DNA of 64,000 bases from Diphasiastrum complanatum (GCA_029204225.1 CM055097.1:64183839-64247838), one strand, 5' to 3'. Counted from the first letter of the stretch, positions 33,930-46,847 are shown. The notes: generated from the sequence alone by a model not told the origin. Numbers and translations: made by a program.

Positions 33930-36680
33930 TGGTATGGTATGGTATTGGGTTGCGCAGTCTTGAAAACACGTAGAAAAGGGCAAAATAAAAAATGAAAGTA
34001 GTCTAAGTTCTCAAAATTTCCAAACTCAGTGAGAAATGCACTAAGGGTGCTCTCACGACTAGATCCGAAAGACGACACCATCGATCCCGGGCAAATATCG
34101 CTTCTGTGCGCGAGGTAAGCAAACATGAAAAAAATGATTTTTTAAAAATGCGCACATGAGCGATATGTACAAAAAAAGAACTTGGAATATCACACTTGTG
34201 CGCAAGTAGACCACTACCTACATGAGCACATACAAGTAGCGTGCACAAGAGCAATATATGCAAAAATCGAGAAAAAAAACAGGCGGTAGGCCAATTTTAG
34301 GACACCTATCCTTTCATGCATTTATTAGGTCTATGCCACATGGCGTCTTCATGCAAAAGGTACTTTTACTCTCTTTGTAATAAAGATGCTTTTGCTTTGT
34401 GAGCTCTTTGCTTGATGTGAGCTCCTCCATCATCTGTTACTTGTGGATGTTGTTTATGGTTTCGATGGTTGGCAATCAGTCAGTGATTGCATCTCTAATC
34501 TACACACTCCACTAGATCAGATTTTTCGCATAGAATGTTAGCTTTGAAACCTTTATTCATAAGCCAACAAGGTAAAGTATAACTGAAAAGTAAATACAGT
34601 ACAATAAAGCACCATAAAGCAAGACTTATTTCAAGACATCCAGCTGGTACCTGTCACCATCCCACAACAAAAAACCATGCGAGTTAGTGTGTGAGGAAGA
34701 TAGATGTCAAAGCTGAATGTCAATTGTTATCCATGTTGAAAATAAGCATTGCTACTTAGCAACTTGGTTAAAATGAAAAATACATAGTCCAATCTTCCCA
34801 TTCGTTTGTAATTTTTAGCGATAGGCTAAGTCGTCATATTACCATATCAGGACGAAAGCCATGCTGATCAGTGTAACAGGCATTAGTCCATATCAATAAA
34901 TTATCAAAAAGAAGAAATTCGTGAAAGACGCTTGCTAAAAACATGTGTAAATAGTTTTTACGAATTTTTTTTGGTTGAGCAAGGACACGCGTACAACGGT
35001 ATCAGGGCAAATCCATGCCATAGTAGCCTATGGACTTGTGAAAGAGTCGCGTACTGGTATGAAGACCCTTGAGCATATCCATGCTTTCCAAGGATGTTCA
35101 AGCTCGACTACTAGTTTTAATTACTAGTGTAAACTTGAAAGGGCATATGCAAAAAAAATTACAGATTTATTTGGGCTGCCGTGTTTAAGAAACAAGTACG
35201 AAAATCTTTGGCTTGTACAGTCTCAACGAATGTGTTAGGGCAAATCCATGCCATTCTAGCATCAGAGACTATAACAACTCTTGCGCAAATTCATGCAATC
35301 CAAGAGTATTTTAAGCCAAAGACAAGTACGATTATATGTATTGGGTTAGTTCGATAAATGTTTGAAACTACACCAGAAAAAAGAAAGAAATAAAGGAGAA
35401 GACTTCGTTTTAAAGAAGCTCGAATCATACATAGAATATTGCTTGTAAAGAAAACCTCTGTTTAAGTCGAGGTAGTAATACGTTTTGCTAACTCACGACA
35501 GAGCTCATACCTGGATGGTGGCGGAAGCACATTCTTGTGAAGATGCTGCCTAAAAATGCTATGCTATGTTGAATGACCCCCCAAAGAAAGAAAAAGTTTT
35601 TTTTTTTTTTTTTGGGGTGGGAAACTTAAAATTCCTTGATGGCTGAGATTAATGCACAAAATGGGGATCCTATCAAATTTTACTCTTCCTACCCTCTCTC
35701 CCTTTCTCTTCAAATTGATCCACCTTCTCTCTACTGCGACCTTGGTTGGATCGGATTTTAAGAGTACTGTGAACAAAAAAGGAAGAGTATTCGTGAGGAA
35801 AAGCTCTACGATATAACGTAAAATCTCCACTCTGTCTCTGGAGCATTAATCACTGATGCATTATTCATAAACAAATGAATGAGTTATGCTTGCTGTAAAA
35901 AGCTCACATACATGAAAAATGCGGATTGGTTAGAGTGATCGGCTTTCATAGATATTGTAGTGACTGAGCGCTGCCTCAGCACCACACGTGGGGTATCACT
36001 AAGGTATGATACTTTAGCTTATGGACAGCGAAGGTATACTTGATAATCGCTGATGAATGGTTAGTTCTGAGGGTATTTGGATAAAGCAATGGGCCGCTAG
36101 CCAGCGCTTTATTATGAAGTGGTAGATCGCACTTCTACGTGCCTTCTGTAGCGCTTCAGTTGCTTACATGATTACGTAAAATGTTGCCCACCTAACATGC
36201 GGATTTCTGCTTTTGGGAATGCATGAGGGCTGCGGATCAATACACCATCGCTCTATGAGCGGATCTCTGATTTTGTGGATGTATAACACTGTTTTGGCTT
36301 AATATTACACACAGTTGGCCGCCCACCTTACTCTCATATTATCGAAAGATGTACATACTGACATTGATAAAAACTCAGATACGTAGTTGCTCATAAGAAT
36401 TGTAACGTAATGTGGTTTCTTTAGTTATCATTGTGAATGGTTTTGATAAGCAATTTTAGTAATATCAACCTGAAAGTAATGATACCAAAACGATTGTACT
36501 GTCTAACGTGTCTAACGTGCTGAAAACCAAGTTAGGAAACAATGTGGAGACGTTTTTATGGCTTTTTGAAGATGTTAGCACCAGCTTACAAAAGAAACAA
36601 TGCTTTATTGATGATAAACAATTTTATTATAATGCATTACTAGTATAACAATAACACGCCACCTTTGACTCGTTATTCTG
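33930..36680. other. Gene-poor stretch with dispersed repeats
   Basis: No gene recognised. 34990-35310 has inverted-orientation relatives of the hairpin word found at 23470 and 37020 (GGGCAAATCCATGCCAT at about 35005 and 35229). A poly-T tract lies at about 35597-35617. Confidence 0.5.
35560..35870 (-). repeat. Dispersed repeat, inverted relative of 44465-44800
   Basis: The minus strand shares with 44465-44800 the blocks GAGCTTTTCC/GCTCTTTTCC, GAATACTC/GAATACTTGACTC, ATCCGAT/ATCGGA, GGTCG(C/T)AGTAGAGAGA and, at the other end, AAGTTTTT-poly-T versus poly-A-CTTTTT with TGACCCCCCAAA/TTTGGGGGGTCA. Diverged and non-coding. Confidence 0.55.
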
Positions 36681-36689
36681 GGTGTGTAA

Positions 36690-37200
36690 TCACTATTATA
36701 TAAGGAAGATTTTAATTAAAGCAATTGGAGATGGGTAGCTCGCAGGAATTCTTCACCTCGCATTCAGGTATGAAACCATATGAGGTAACACCAATTTGAA
36801 TGATGCTGGCGACAATACATGACAATTTTTGTATACATGAGGATATTCATGATAGACTTTAAATAATGGCTAAGCATTTAGTAAGAGTACTTACATTCCA
36901 CATCTTTAAACTGATAAGGAGTTATTTACGATACTTATAACAAGGACAAGAGTTATTTGACATATGAGTAGGTGATTTTGAGTAAGCTGGTAAGTTGTAA
37001 GAGCTTGACCTTGACGTGCTTGTATGGTATGGATTTGCCCAAGCCATAAGGTGCTTCGACCCCCTACGGCTTGCATGGGAGTGCCTAGGGCTAGTATGGC
37101 ACGGATCTGCCCTAGTACCTAGCACCTATGTCAAAGTCACATTTCTTGTTATATGTGCATTACAAGATAGCTTTGTACACGTAGAATGACAAGAGTTCAC
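36690..37200 (+). repeat. Dispersed repeat, copy B (hairpin-bearing)
   Basis: Partner of 23130-23660. Its second unit forms a perfect 7-bp stem CTAGGGC (37085-37091) / GCCCTAG (37109-37115) around a 17-nt loop. The first has GCTTG (37018-37022) / CAAGC (37040-37044). It abuts the gypsy pol fragment that starts near 37200. Confidence 0.75.
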
Positions 37201-38577
37201 TTATCAAATTGAGCTTTGTCAAGGAAAATATCATACTAATGCTGATTATCTTTTACGACTTAGCATGGGAAGGATTGAAGACCCATTGAATGACAATTTT
37301 CCAGATGAAAATTTATTCGAGATATCTTCTACGGACTCTTTATATTTTGATATAATTATTTATCTCAAAGATCAGATATAAACCTGATGGGTATGACTTG
37401 GAGAAGAAGATAATATTTCAATATAAAGTTGCACCTTATACCATTATTGCTAATGTTCTATATAAACTTGGTGCAGATCATTAGTTAAGAAAGTGTCTTG
37501 AAGCTAAAGATATTCCAAAGGTTATTCGAGCCTTACATTCCGAAGATGCCGGTGGACATTTTGCTTTGAAGAATATTGTTAATAAGATTATGACCGCCAA
37601 ATATTGGTGGCCTACCATGTTCAAGGATGTCTCTATTTATATTCGATCTTGTGATCCATGCCAAAGATCTGGTAAACCAACCAAATCTATGAATTGGCCG
37701 TTGACGCCAATCATTCCACTTGCACCATTTGAAAAGTGGGAGATTGACTTTGTTGGTCCAATAAAGCTAGTAACTCGACACACCAAGTGTCAATATATTT
37801 TGGTTGCAAGGGATTATGCAACGAAGAATGTTGAGGCGGAAGCAACGAAACGATTGCGAAAACTGTCGCTTCTTTTCTATTCAAATCTATTACACATTAT
37901 GGTTGTCCTCTTGAGTTAGTCAGTGATCGTGGTTCCCATTTTCGTAATGATACGATTTGACTACTGACAACATATTTTTTGATCAAACACAGAAAGACAA
38001 CCCCTTATAATCCGAAAGAAAATGGGTTGACTGAGAGAGCGAATAGAATACTATGCAAGATCCTGAATAAGATCATTATTGCACATGCTACAAACTGGGA
38101 TCAAAAGTTACCCTCAATGCTTTGGACATATAGAAACACGGAGAAAATCACAACGAAACAGACTCCTTATTTTTTTACATATGGTATGCATTCAATTTTG
38201 CCGATTGAATTTGAGGTGCCAATTTTTTCGTATACAAGCACAACGAGTAGAAGCAAATTGTATTAACGAAAGATTGTTGACAATTGAAGAACTATGCGAA
38301 CAAAACAATTCAAAGGATGTTACAGAGAAAATCCAGGGGGAGCGAAAGAAAAAACATGATACTCATATCAAGACTGTTGATCTTAAGGTTGATGATTATG
38401 CTCTAATTTATGACAGTTGTCATCAGAAATTTCCTGAAAAGTTACATATGAGGTGGATGGGACCTTACAAGGTCATTGAAGTATTTGACAACAATTTTGT
38501 CCAACTTCAGTCGTTGGGAGGTGCATTATTGCCAATGCGTATTAGCGGTTCCAGACTAAAGAAATATTATCTCTAAC
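37201..38577 (+). pseudogene. Ty3/gypsy pol fragment (RNase H end, integrase)
   Basis: It starts in the RNase H tail (GKYHTNADYLLRL, about 37215). The integrase follows: HHCC finger (GGHFALKNIVNKIM, YWWPTMF, CDPCQRSGKP, 37551-37680), core with EIDFVGPI (37740), SDRGSHF in a shifted frame (37921), PYNPKENGLTERANR with the catalytic Glu (38003-38045), WDQKLPSMLW, and a C-terminal region ending WMGPYKVIEVFDNNFVQLQ and SRLKKYYL then TAA at 38575-38577. At least three frameshifts and several stops. A GAGGGGAG purine tract follows (38590-38598), as expected before a 3' LTR, but no LTR boundary is clear. Confidence 0.88.
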
Positions 38578-39040
38578 GAAGGATTTTGAGGGGAGAATCT
38601 TTCAAGAATCTTTGAAAAAATTTTATCCCGAATTTTTCTCTTTCTTTGATATATATATATATACTATTTGATTGTTATCTATTATTTTATCCATTATTTA
38701 TTTTTTGGATTTGATAAATTCTTTTTATTAATGTACACGTGTTCCCATGGGTCATTCATATTTATGTTTACATTTATGAGTACGTGGAAGACTGTGTAGG
38801 CATGATATTTTAAATTAGTAAGATAGCGCTTTTTATTTATGAATTTGACATATGTCAAATCATGTTGCCACGTAATCATCGTTTTCACTGTGTCATCATT
38901 TAAACATTGTACTTTTCTATTTTCACTTTACACTTTCTTTTTGCTTTCACTCTTTCATGCATACTTACTCTCGCTCTCCACCGCTCGTTCATCAGCTCAC
39001 GTGTTGTTGTGCCATCTATTTTGCAAATCTACCGAACAAT
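38578..39040. other. Non-coding stretch with TATA run
   Basis: It holds a purine tract, a direct repeat AGAATCTTTCA/AGAATCTTTGA (38596-38617) and (TA)n at 38650-38663. A pyrimidine-rich stretch then leads to the ATG at 39041. It could be the remains of an LTR or the promoter of the next gene. Confidence 0.35.
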
Positions 39041-40607
39041 ATGGATTCGAATGCAAGCACCAGCTCCAGTGTCAGCTGGAAAATCCATGCATCCATCCGA
39101 CTTGCATCAATTCAGTCACTTTTGGATCAATGTAGGTTGCGTAATCTCAAGGAGGACCCATCAATAGTTTTTCAAGAGATCAGTACTGACTTCATGAGTT
39201 CTATTCACATAGTAGTTCTGACTTTAAAGTTACATTGTGTAATGCCACCTTCACTATCAATGAAGCGGTCTTCTTTGAAGCTCTTGACTACCAACAAATG
39301 GCCTAGCCAATACAACGTCCAAGGACTCCATTGAAGAGTCGAAATATATATTTTTGAATTGTTTTGTACCAAGCAAAGGGTACAAGATTACGACGGTGAA
39401 AGATGCGCGAATGAAGTTCTTTTGCAAGTATGCAAATCAAGTGCTGTTTATCACTGATGTTGACGCTACCATATCAGCTTATAATTTTGGGCACCTGGTG
39501 GATGCACTGGCAGGACAGCCAGTATGCTTTGGCACTATTGCCTACAAAGCATTTCTGCGCTGGGTTAAGCACAAGAAGTTTGCTGCAGTGGGAGCACACA
39601 TCTCATGACTGTGCAACCATTTTGGCATCATGACAGAAATAGAGCATGGTGTATTGGCATGAAGGATGCTAATGACCACGAAGATCGATTTATCCCGACT
39701 CCTACAGAGCACCTTTGTTCCACAAGACCAGCCAACAGCTACTGCAGCTATGGAAGTCGACACAGCAGCAGTCCCGCATGACTCTATTTTGGATTTTGCT
39801 GTGCAGATTATACTTGAGCCCTCTGCTACAGCCGAAACTTTGGCAGTCGTCCTTGTGACGGCGGATGGGTCTTCTCAGAAGCCAAAGAGCCCTGCATCCA
39901 CAGATGACGAAGACATCATCTCCGACACCCAGATGCAAGACAAAGGCAAAGGGGTTGATGAGGAAGCCACGGACGTGGAGGAGGATGACAAAGAAAACCT
40001 ATATAGATGGTACCATCCATTTTCCTTGGGTGTAAAGGATATTGTTGGTAAGATCCATGACTATGACTTGCACATTCAAGATAGTATGATGTAGCTATTC
40101 CATCATACAGATGAGATGACCAGCAACATTGAAATGTTGTCTGAGTAGATTACATCTCTAGAGGTAGACGACAAGTTGCTGAATAAGCAAAATCGCTCTT
40201 TGGGCCGAATGCTCCAGCAATCACATGACGAATCCCAATCATACAAAGATATCAATAAGGCACTTCAAGCCAAATCTACAGAATTGCAGAAAAATTTTGA
40301 TTCTTTAAACTCTGAGCTCAATAAGGCCAAGGCAGAAAAGAATACTCTACAGACCACTCTTCAAGCGGAGACTGCGAGGAGAATAAGGACAGAATCTGCC
40401 TTGCGGTTATGCAGCAGCTCTGGATCAATCCAGATTGATTCTTTGAAACTGCAATATCTTCAGGACCAGATGCTCGAGAATTTTTGAGTCGAGTTTCTTC
40501 TTCCGATCAAAAATGACAAGATGCTAGTCGAAGAAGAACTTGCCAGATGCTTTAAACGCAACTGCTTGGCTAAAGCATTTCATAGATGTGCACGGAGAGA
40601 AATTGTC
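39041..40607 (+). pseudogene. Unrecognised protein with acidic linker, coiled coil and basic tail (decayed)
   Basis: Starts MDSNASTSSSVSWKIHASIR. The reading moves frame near 39200 and again near 39320. It then stays in one frame to 40607 despite five stops (TGA 39606, TGA near 39660, TAG 40092, TAG near 40146, TGA 40485). N-terminal part: globular-looking (NATFTINEAVFFEAL, FVPSKGYKITTVKD, FITDVDATISAYNFGHLVDA). Middle: acidic and Ser/Thr-rich (EEATDVEEDDKEN). Then about 110 residues of likely coiled coil (NKALQAKSTELQKNFDSLNS, NKAKAEKNTLQTTLQ) and a basic end (LARCFKRNCLAKAFHRCARR). I do not recognise the family. It follows a gypsy pol in the same orientation, so it may be an extra ORF of that element or an independent gene. 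Confidence 0.6.
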
Positions 40608-40740
40608 TAATTCTTTATATTTTCACTTGTCGGATAATTTTATAAAATGAGAATATTTTTGATGTACAAAGAGTTCGCCAAAACAAAAAATGTTCCTTAT
40701 TTCAGTTACTCATATTTTCTTAGAATTTGAAAAACAGATT

Positions 40741-42760
40741 TTGGACTGGTAAAGATTCCCAAAAATCACGAATGACAGTATGCTCCACTTGCGAGTTGTT
40801 AAAGTCTGCAAAACAACCTACAAAGACCAATGATGAGAAAGGTAAATATTAATCAAATTTGTCATTCATTTAAATACTTTCTGTTTTGAAAAGATTACGT
40901 TGCGGTCTTTTTGAATACCATTGTGGTATGATCTTTATTCTATTAAATAAGTGAATCAGTGTATTTTCAGTGGATGCTACAAAAGCTCTTCAAATGCACA
41001 GAGATCAACAAACAGTTGAAAGACAAAAGTTGGCCAAGCATCAAAAGAAATGTTTGGAATGTCGACAAAAATATTTGGGCCTTGTTATTGATGGCATGGA
41101 TTAGAAGAAAACAATGTTGCCTCATTTTGTCAAAGTGCCCAAAAATTTGAACATGGCAGATTTTATTCAGGTTCATCTCGTTGGAGCACTTGTGTTTAAT
41201 GGCACTTTGGAGTCCAAGGTCTTTTTAAATTATCCCAATGTTCGAAATTATCCAAATTTGACGATCACCATTGTACATAAGATAATTTGTGAATTTGGTG
41301 AAAATCTTCCAGAAATACTTTATTTGCAGCTTGACAACACTGCTAGGGAAAATAAAAACCAAACTATTTTGGCATACTTGTCCATGCTAAAGGAGAAATT
41401 TTGTTTCAAAAAAGTAAAAATAGGATTTTTGTTGGTAGGACATACTCATGATCGAATTGATCAAATGTTTAGTTAAGTTACTTTTCTAAGAGGTTGAGAT
41501 GCAAGAAAGCATTTTCATTACCAGTGCTTCAAAGCACTGTTGAGGAATCGTATGTGCCAAAGCCAAACGTTCATTAATCAGACACACACATGATTTTCAT
41601 GATTATGTTAAGACGTCCAACGAAACAGAGCGATGCGTAGTTAATATTAATGATATCAGCTTTCAGCACCAGTTTAAAATCAAATGTAATGAATCAGACA
41701 TTATATTATTATGGGGCAAACTCTTTTCAAATTCAGTTTCGTGGCTACCTCTTGAAGGAGTTCGATTTTTGCTTAACATTCCATAGACTCAAATCAAGCT
41801 TGTTGTGTTGTCTCCCTTGAAGTTCTTGCTAGAAGAACAAAAGGCGCAAAGAGCACATCGTGAGATTAATCCATTTGCCTCAGTAAATTTTCTGGAATCA
41901 AGTGTTCAAGCAGCTTATCATTTTTTTGATGAGTTTGATCAGCATTGGTGGATGGAATTTTTCGAGGAACAAAAAATCAGTTTGCTCAATCTCGAACATA
42001 CATCAACATCTGAAGAATTTCATTGGCCTCATAAATTAGGAACATCAACTACAACTGTTGAACCTTCAGATCTTCCTCGAGATAATGATTTCTTGCAGCT
42101 TGTGCAAAGTGAGGAACGTGAAATTTATGTGGGCTCAAGGAAGCATAGGCAAAGTGTAAAAGCTGCAAAAATGAAATGGTGCGGTGATTTGAATGAAATC
42201 CAAATTGGAAGCCTTGTTGCACTTCTAGCTTCAGAAAACAATGAAGGACATCCATTTTGGATTGCCAAAGTACTTGGTTTTATTCAAAATAGCAATCAAA
42301 CAAAAGTACTACGTGTCTATTGGTTGCGCACCACTTCAACGAATGCTTTTTTGGGAAGGTACGAACTCGAAATGTTGTAAGTAGATCCAAAGGGCAAGAG
42401 AAAGAGATTGCCAAAAATCAACCAAGAGTCGACGATTTGAATCTACATGATGTAGATGTTTTGGCATTTAATTTTGAATTAACAATGACCAATCATCTAC
42501 GAAAGTCAACAATATCTATATTGAAAGAACGACTTGGATTACTGGAAAACCCATCATCCTCCACTCGTCATCAACAGAGAAAAGCTGATTTACAAGGATT
42601 TTTGTCAGCATTAGATGCGAATTCTGAGGAAGATATGCCAGTTGACTCTGATGAAGAAGACGGGTCTTCCACTTCATCAACTGAAAACGAGAGTGTTGAG
42701 AATATGTCAAGGTCTGAATTGAGAGGCATCAGTGAAAATCCCTTAGAAAATGTACTTTAA
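40741..42760 (+). pseudogene. DUF7869-like gene, possible DDE/D-type nuclease, decayed
   Basis: A first exon (KDSQKSRMTVCSTCELLKSA, to about 40841) joins by a probable intron (GTAAAT...TTTTCAG ending 40970) to VDATKALQMHRDQQTVERQ, then LGLVIDGMD (41078-41101). TAG follows where the family has Gln. Next, in the same frame, come a middle part, LYLQLDNTARENKNQ (about 41320-41367) and VGHTHDRIDQMFS (to 41473), then TAA. Further frames carry ISFQHQFKIKCNES, LPLEGVRFLLNIP (to 41782), PFWIAKVLGF plus LRVYWLRTTST, a chromo/SH3-like look (to 42378), and an acidic Ser-rich tail to 42760. From memory these motifs mark DUF7869 proteins, scattered in plants, algae, oomycetes and animals. Function there is unknown to me. 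D, D and D spacing is discussed in the findings. Confidence 0.75.
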
Positions 42761-43423
42761 AAAAAATAATGTGCAAATATAATTTAAGTTGTTTTGTATT
42801 TCAATGGGATTTCAAATTTCAAAAATCATTTGTTCTCTTGAATTATTATTTCATTTATAATTATGATGGTTTTATGGAGTTTGCAACAAAAAACTTCTAG
42901 CTCTTTATTTACAATATGCATTTTTTGGCTTTTTTTAAAAACAAAATTTAGAGATTTATTAAAAAAATCCATGATTTTGGCCTAAAACTAGGATCATTAA
43001 AAAACACCAAAAAAGATTACTCTTTTTTAGGCCAAAGTCCCAAAACAAATGTCATCATATTATAAGCATGTTAGAGCATAGGACCACCACTCTTGCCATA
43101 TATGGAAGTGGATGTGTGCCTTCAACAACACTTGTACAAGCTCGTGCTATAGTAGACTACTCTTTATGCTAACTTGTGTTCCCATTGGTGAATGAATACC
43201 TTGTGGTAGGTGCTCGAGCCCCACTAGGCTTTCCCATTGGTTTATGTTCTATGGTGAATGTGTTTATGGGATTATTTTCTCTCTCACCTTGTTTATCATT
43301 TCCCTTGTGGAGTTAAGTAGGATTGTTTTGCTTCTTAAGTAGGAAATCACTAGTTGAGAGACGACCATAATGAACTTAGCATTTCCTTCCTAATTTGCTA
43401 CATCTTCTAGTAGGGAGACCACC

Positions 43424-43531
<108 letters not shown>

Positions 43532-44464
43532 TCTTCCCACACTTGTACACTATATATAATAGGTCCTTGACCTATTTTATGTGCTTGTTCAAGCTTATCA
43601 ACAAGTAGAAAGGTGTAGATCTATTCCAAACCCTATGGGATGCACTCATGACAAGATTTCAGACCAAGTCACGCAATCAGATTATGCATCTGGAAGATCA
43701 AAATTACTAATGAATTGAGTGTAAGCAAAAGCTTTCTTACGTTATATCCTATTTTATGTCAAGCAAAAACATAGGAAAAGAGCATACAAGGATCACATGT
43801 TTATTAGAAATATACTAAGCATTCAAGAGGCCTATTGGGCAGCCATCAATCACAAAGTTCTGGTTGTGTTAGATAGATTCAAGCCATCATGCTTTAGACA
43901 AGCTACAAGCCTTGAGAAGAAGCATGTTACAAGCTTAAAAAAAAACAGCATTTACTCAAGTGGAATGATTAGTGACATCATAAGTATGCTTCTATAGCAG
44001 AATCTTCCTCATATACAACAAACAAGCATTTTGGTTGTCCATCGCACTTTGGGGATGGGCATCAAACTGCTCATTTGGTAGGGCGCCAAAGAGCCCATAT
44101 AAATCCATCAAAAACGAGGGGAATATAGCTTGATTGCCAGTCTAGTAGACTATGGCCTAGAATTCATACTACAAACTTTTAAGAAGGCATGTGAAAATGC
44201 GTTTATCAGATCGGTAGTCAATCGATGTCCATAATCCACAAAAACAGCAAAGGTTTAAGATTCATACCTCAATCTCCAAATGAGGATCTTGTTGAGGCAG
44301 CGCCCAATTGTAGGTGCTTCAAATGCTTCTTTAGAAGCAAGGCTTCAATGCTAATCATACATTACCATACTTTATGTGAGCCACAAAAGCAACGCATTCT
44401 AGAAAGCATAATGTCATAGTGCATAGGTGAGCATTACTTAAGAAATTGATAGCATTCTTACCTA

Positions 44465-44800
44465 AGAATGTAAAAAGCTCTTTTCCGAATACTTGACTCT
44501 TCCAAATGCGTTCATAGGTCTCCACAATGCACTCTCCAATCGGAATTAGGTCGTAGTAGAGAGAGAAAAATGAGAGAGAGCAAAATAGCGAGGAAGAGTG
44601 AATTTTAGTGTTGTGTCATATCCCTTTTTATAGAAACCAAAGTACACTTTGATGCACTGAGTGTTTGATAATGCCCACCGTTAGATCAAATCCCTATCAT
44701 GTGCACTCATATTAGCCGTTCAAGGAAATCAAGTTTCCCACCAAATTACCCATTTAAAAAAAAAAACTTTTTGGGGGGTCATCCAACTTAGTGTAACAAG
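44465..44800 (+). repeat. Dispersed repeat, inverted relative of 35560-35870
   Basis: Shares ordered blocks with the minus strand of 35560-35870 (see that entry). It has a GAGAGA-rich middle, TTTTTATAGA at about 44621 and a poly-A-CTTTTTGGGGGGTCA end. Possibly a promoter-bearing piece of a transposon. Confidence 0.55.
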
Positions 44801-44896
44801 GTAAGGCAATTAAATTGATTTAGTACCAAAGGGGGAAACCTTTCCACAATTGTTCAAAGAACAAATAGAACTAAATAAGCATAAAACAACGTCCAT

Positions 44897-44901
44897 GAGA
44901 G

Positions 44902-44952
<51 letters not shown>

Positions 44953-44968
44953 TGAGGGGGGGGGGGGG
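44897..44968. repeat. (GA)n microsatellite followed by G run
   Basis: GA tract with one CG interruption, ending GGCGTGA and then an 11-12 base G homopolymer. 44970-46050 holds no recognised gene. Open frames there show no family. Confidence 0.9.
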
Positions 44969-46099
44969 TACTTGCATTTATTAACGCAATGCAAGTAATG
45001 GAGAATAGAATTGAAATTTAATTCATATTTTGTATGTATTTACTTGTAAACATTAACAACAATGGGCATAATTTTATCCGAAATTGTTTTTGGACATGCA
45101 ACTTGAATGTAATGTTTTGACTTTGCCTTGATAATGAATGTTTGAGTGGAATAATTAAGTATTCCAAGTTTAGAATGCCCAAATTTGAGAACTTTATTTG
45201 TTACGGTGAATTGTTCAAATGAAAAAGACATTATTTGAAACAGCCCAATCTTAGGGTGCGCTAGTTCATTATAAGAAAACTATAAATTAAATCAAATACA
45301 AATATTACTTAGTTTCATACTTCAATATTTGAAGATTCTAAAAACAAGGTGCAATTTGCAAGATGACTTTTTGGAGAAATAAACTACACATAACGGGCAC
45401 GAACTAACTCAATAATTTAGGTTAAAATTGATCGGAAGGGCAACCTTGAATGTCAAATCTAAACAACCTAGATATTGTGGAAATGAAATGGATTTTTCTA
45501 GAAAAATGCTTTGACTTTTTATGAATAACTTCTAAGCTTGCATGGGTAGGACAATACGCCCATAAAAGGTTGAGCAAGTTGTGTGGGTAGGAAATGTATG
45601 TCTACATCAAACAAGTCTCAGTAGAAAGCTTTACACCTCCCTTGGACAGACCCGCACGGGGTAAGGTCCCCACAAATAGCCTTTACCTTTGAGTGCAATC
45701 AGGGCCTCTACTTTAGTGAAGAGTTTACCTCCACGTCACTAGGTGGAATCTACAAAGCAATGGTCCTTTTACTTTCCCCGAGGAACCTTGAGTAATTTAC
45801 ACAAGCTTTCGTGCAAAAGGTTGTGTAAACGACCAGGTCACAAAAGTTGCATCGAACACAAAACTTTTGTGCGGAATTTGACATCGGGAAAGTCTTGTGT
45901 GTGGCCTTGCGTTGGCAAAAGGGCCTTTGAAGCGGAATCCAATCTACCTACCCCCACAAAAAGGAAATGGTGATGGCTCCAAAAGCGGAATCTGTGGGAC
46001 AAAAAAATTTATGGCAAAAAAATTTAAGTTTCTAGCAACTAGAAGGTGCGTGTAAAAAATAATTCCACCAAAAAAAGTAAAAAAAAAAAAGATCGCCGA

Positions 46100-46650
46100 A
46101 GGTCCCTTCCTAAGCAGAATCCCCCACGGGGCCACACGTGTTTAGCGTTTGGCCCGGCCCAGTGGCTGGGCGCCATGTGGTGCCACGTGGACCCGATGCC
46201 TGGGCCGGCGAGGAGTGCCAAAACTCCTCACGTGATCGATTTCGACGGGCATGGGCAACTGGGAGCGCTTGAGCGGGCGTCGGGCAGCGGGAACCACACA
46301 GGGCACCTGTACACCCAAGCACACGCATGTGAGAGATTGTGCATGTTTGCTTATAAAGTTGCCTCAAGGAATCCGAGAGATGTGCTTGTGGAATAATCTT
46401 TGGCTGCCGAGACACGTGGTGCCAAAGGCAGGCAATTTTATTTAAAAAAGAAAAAAGAAAACATGTGGTTGAGGGCGCACCGGGGTGAAACGGCCACCGT
46501 GCCTCTGAGATGCGAGCCGCCCCCGGCGGCGCAGCAACCTTATAAAGGTGTAGCAGCTTCCCAGAAAGACTCTGCAAAAGGTTCTGGAAAAGGGCAGATA
46601 TCTACTTTGACTGTTGGGTATGTACTATAACCTGTGGATAATAAACTTCC
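46100..46650 (+). promoter_or_regulatory. Probable promoter of the C2-domain gene
   Basis: A GC- and CpG-rich island in AT-rich surroundings. It carries several ACGT-core elements: CACGTG or close forms near 46133, 46183, 46229 and 46410. It has a TATAAAG box at 46541-46547 preceded by a GC-rich block. The first ATG of the C2 protein is 1.36 kb further on, so a long or spliced leader is implied. The 155-aa minus frame here is probably composition-driven. Confidence 0.5.
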
Positions 46651-46847
46651 AGTACATGCACAGAAAACTCCAATGGGAAGAAAACAAGCACGAGTAAACT
46701 TTAGTCTGTTACCCAGGGGGTATGTAAATAGTCCTCAGGTCTCACCCATATGAACGAGGGTTCTACTATCGGGTATTGTCATAATCCTCTGGTTTCTCAG
46801 TAACCACGTGCACGGGGTTCTACTTTCGTCTTTTACCCATCGGATGT

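Noticed and set aside
46110-46577. 155-aa minus-strand open frame
   Set aside because: It lies in the GC-rich promoter island, overlaps open frames on the other strand, and has no recognisable domain.
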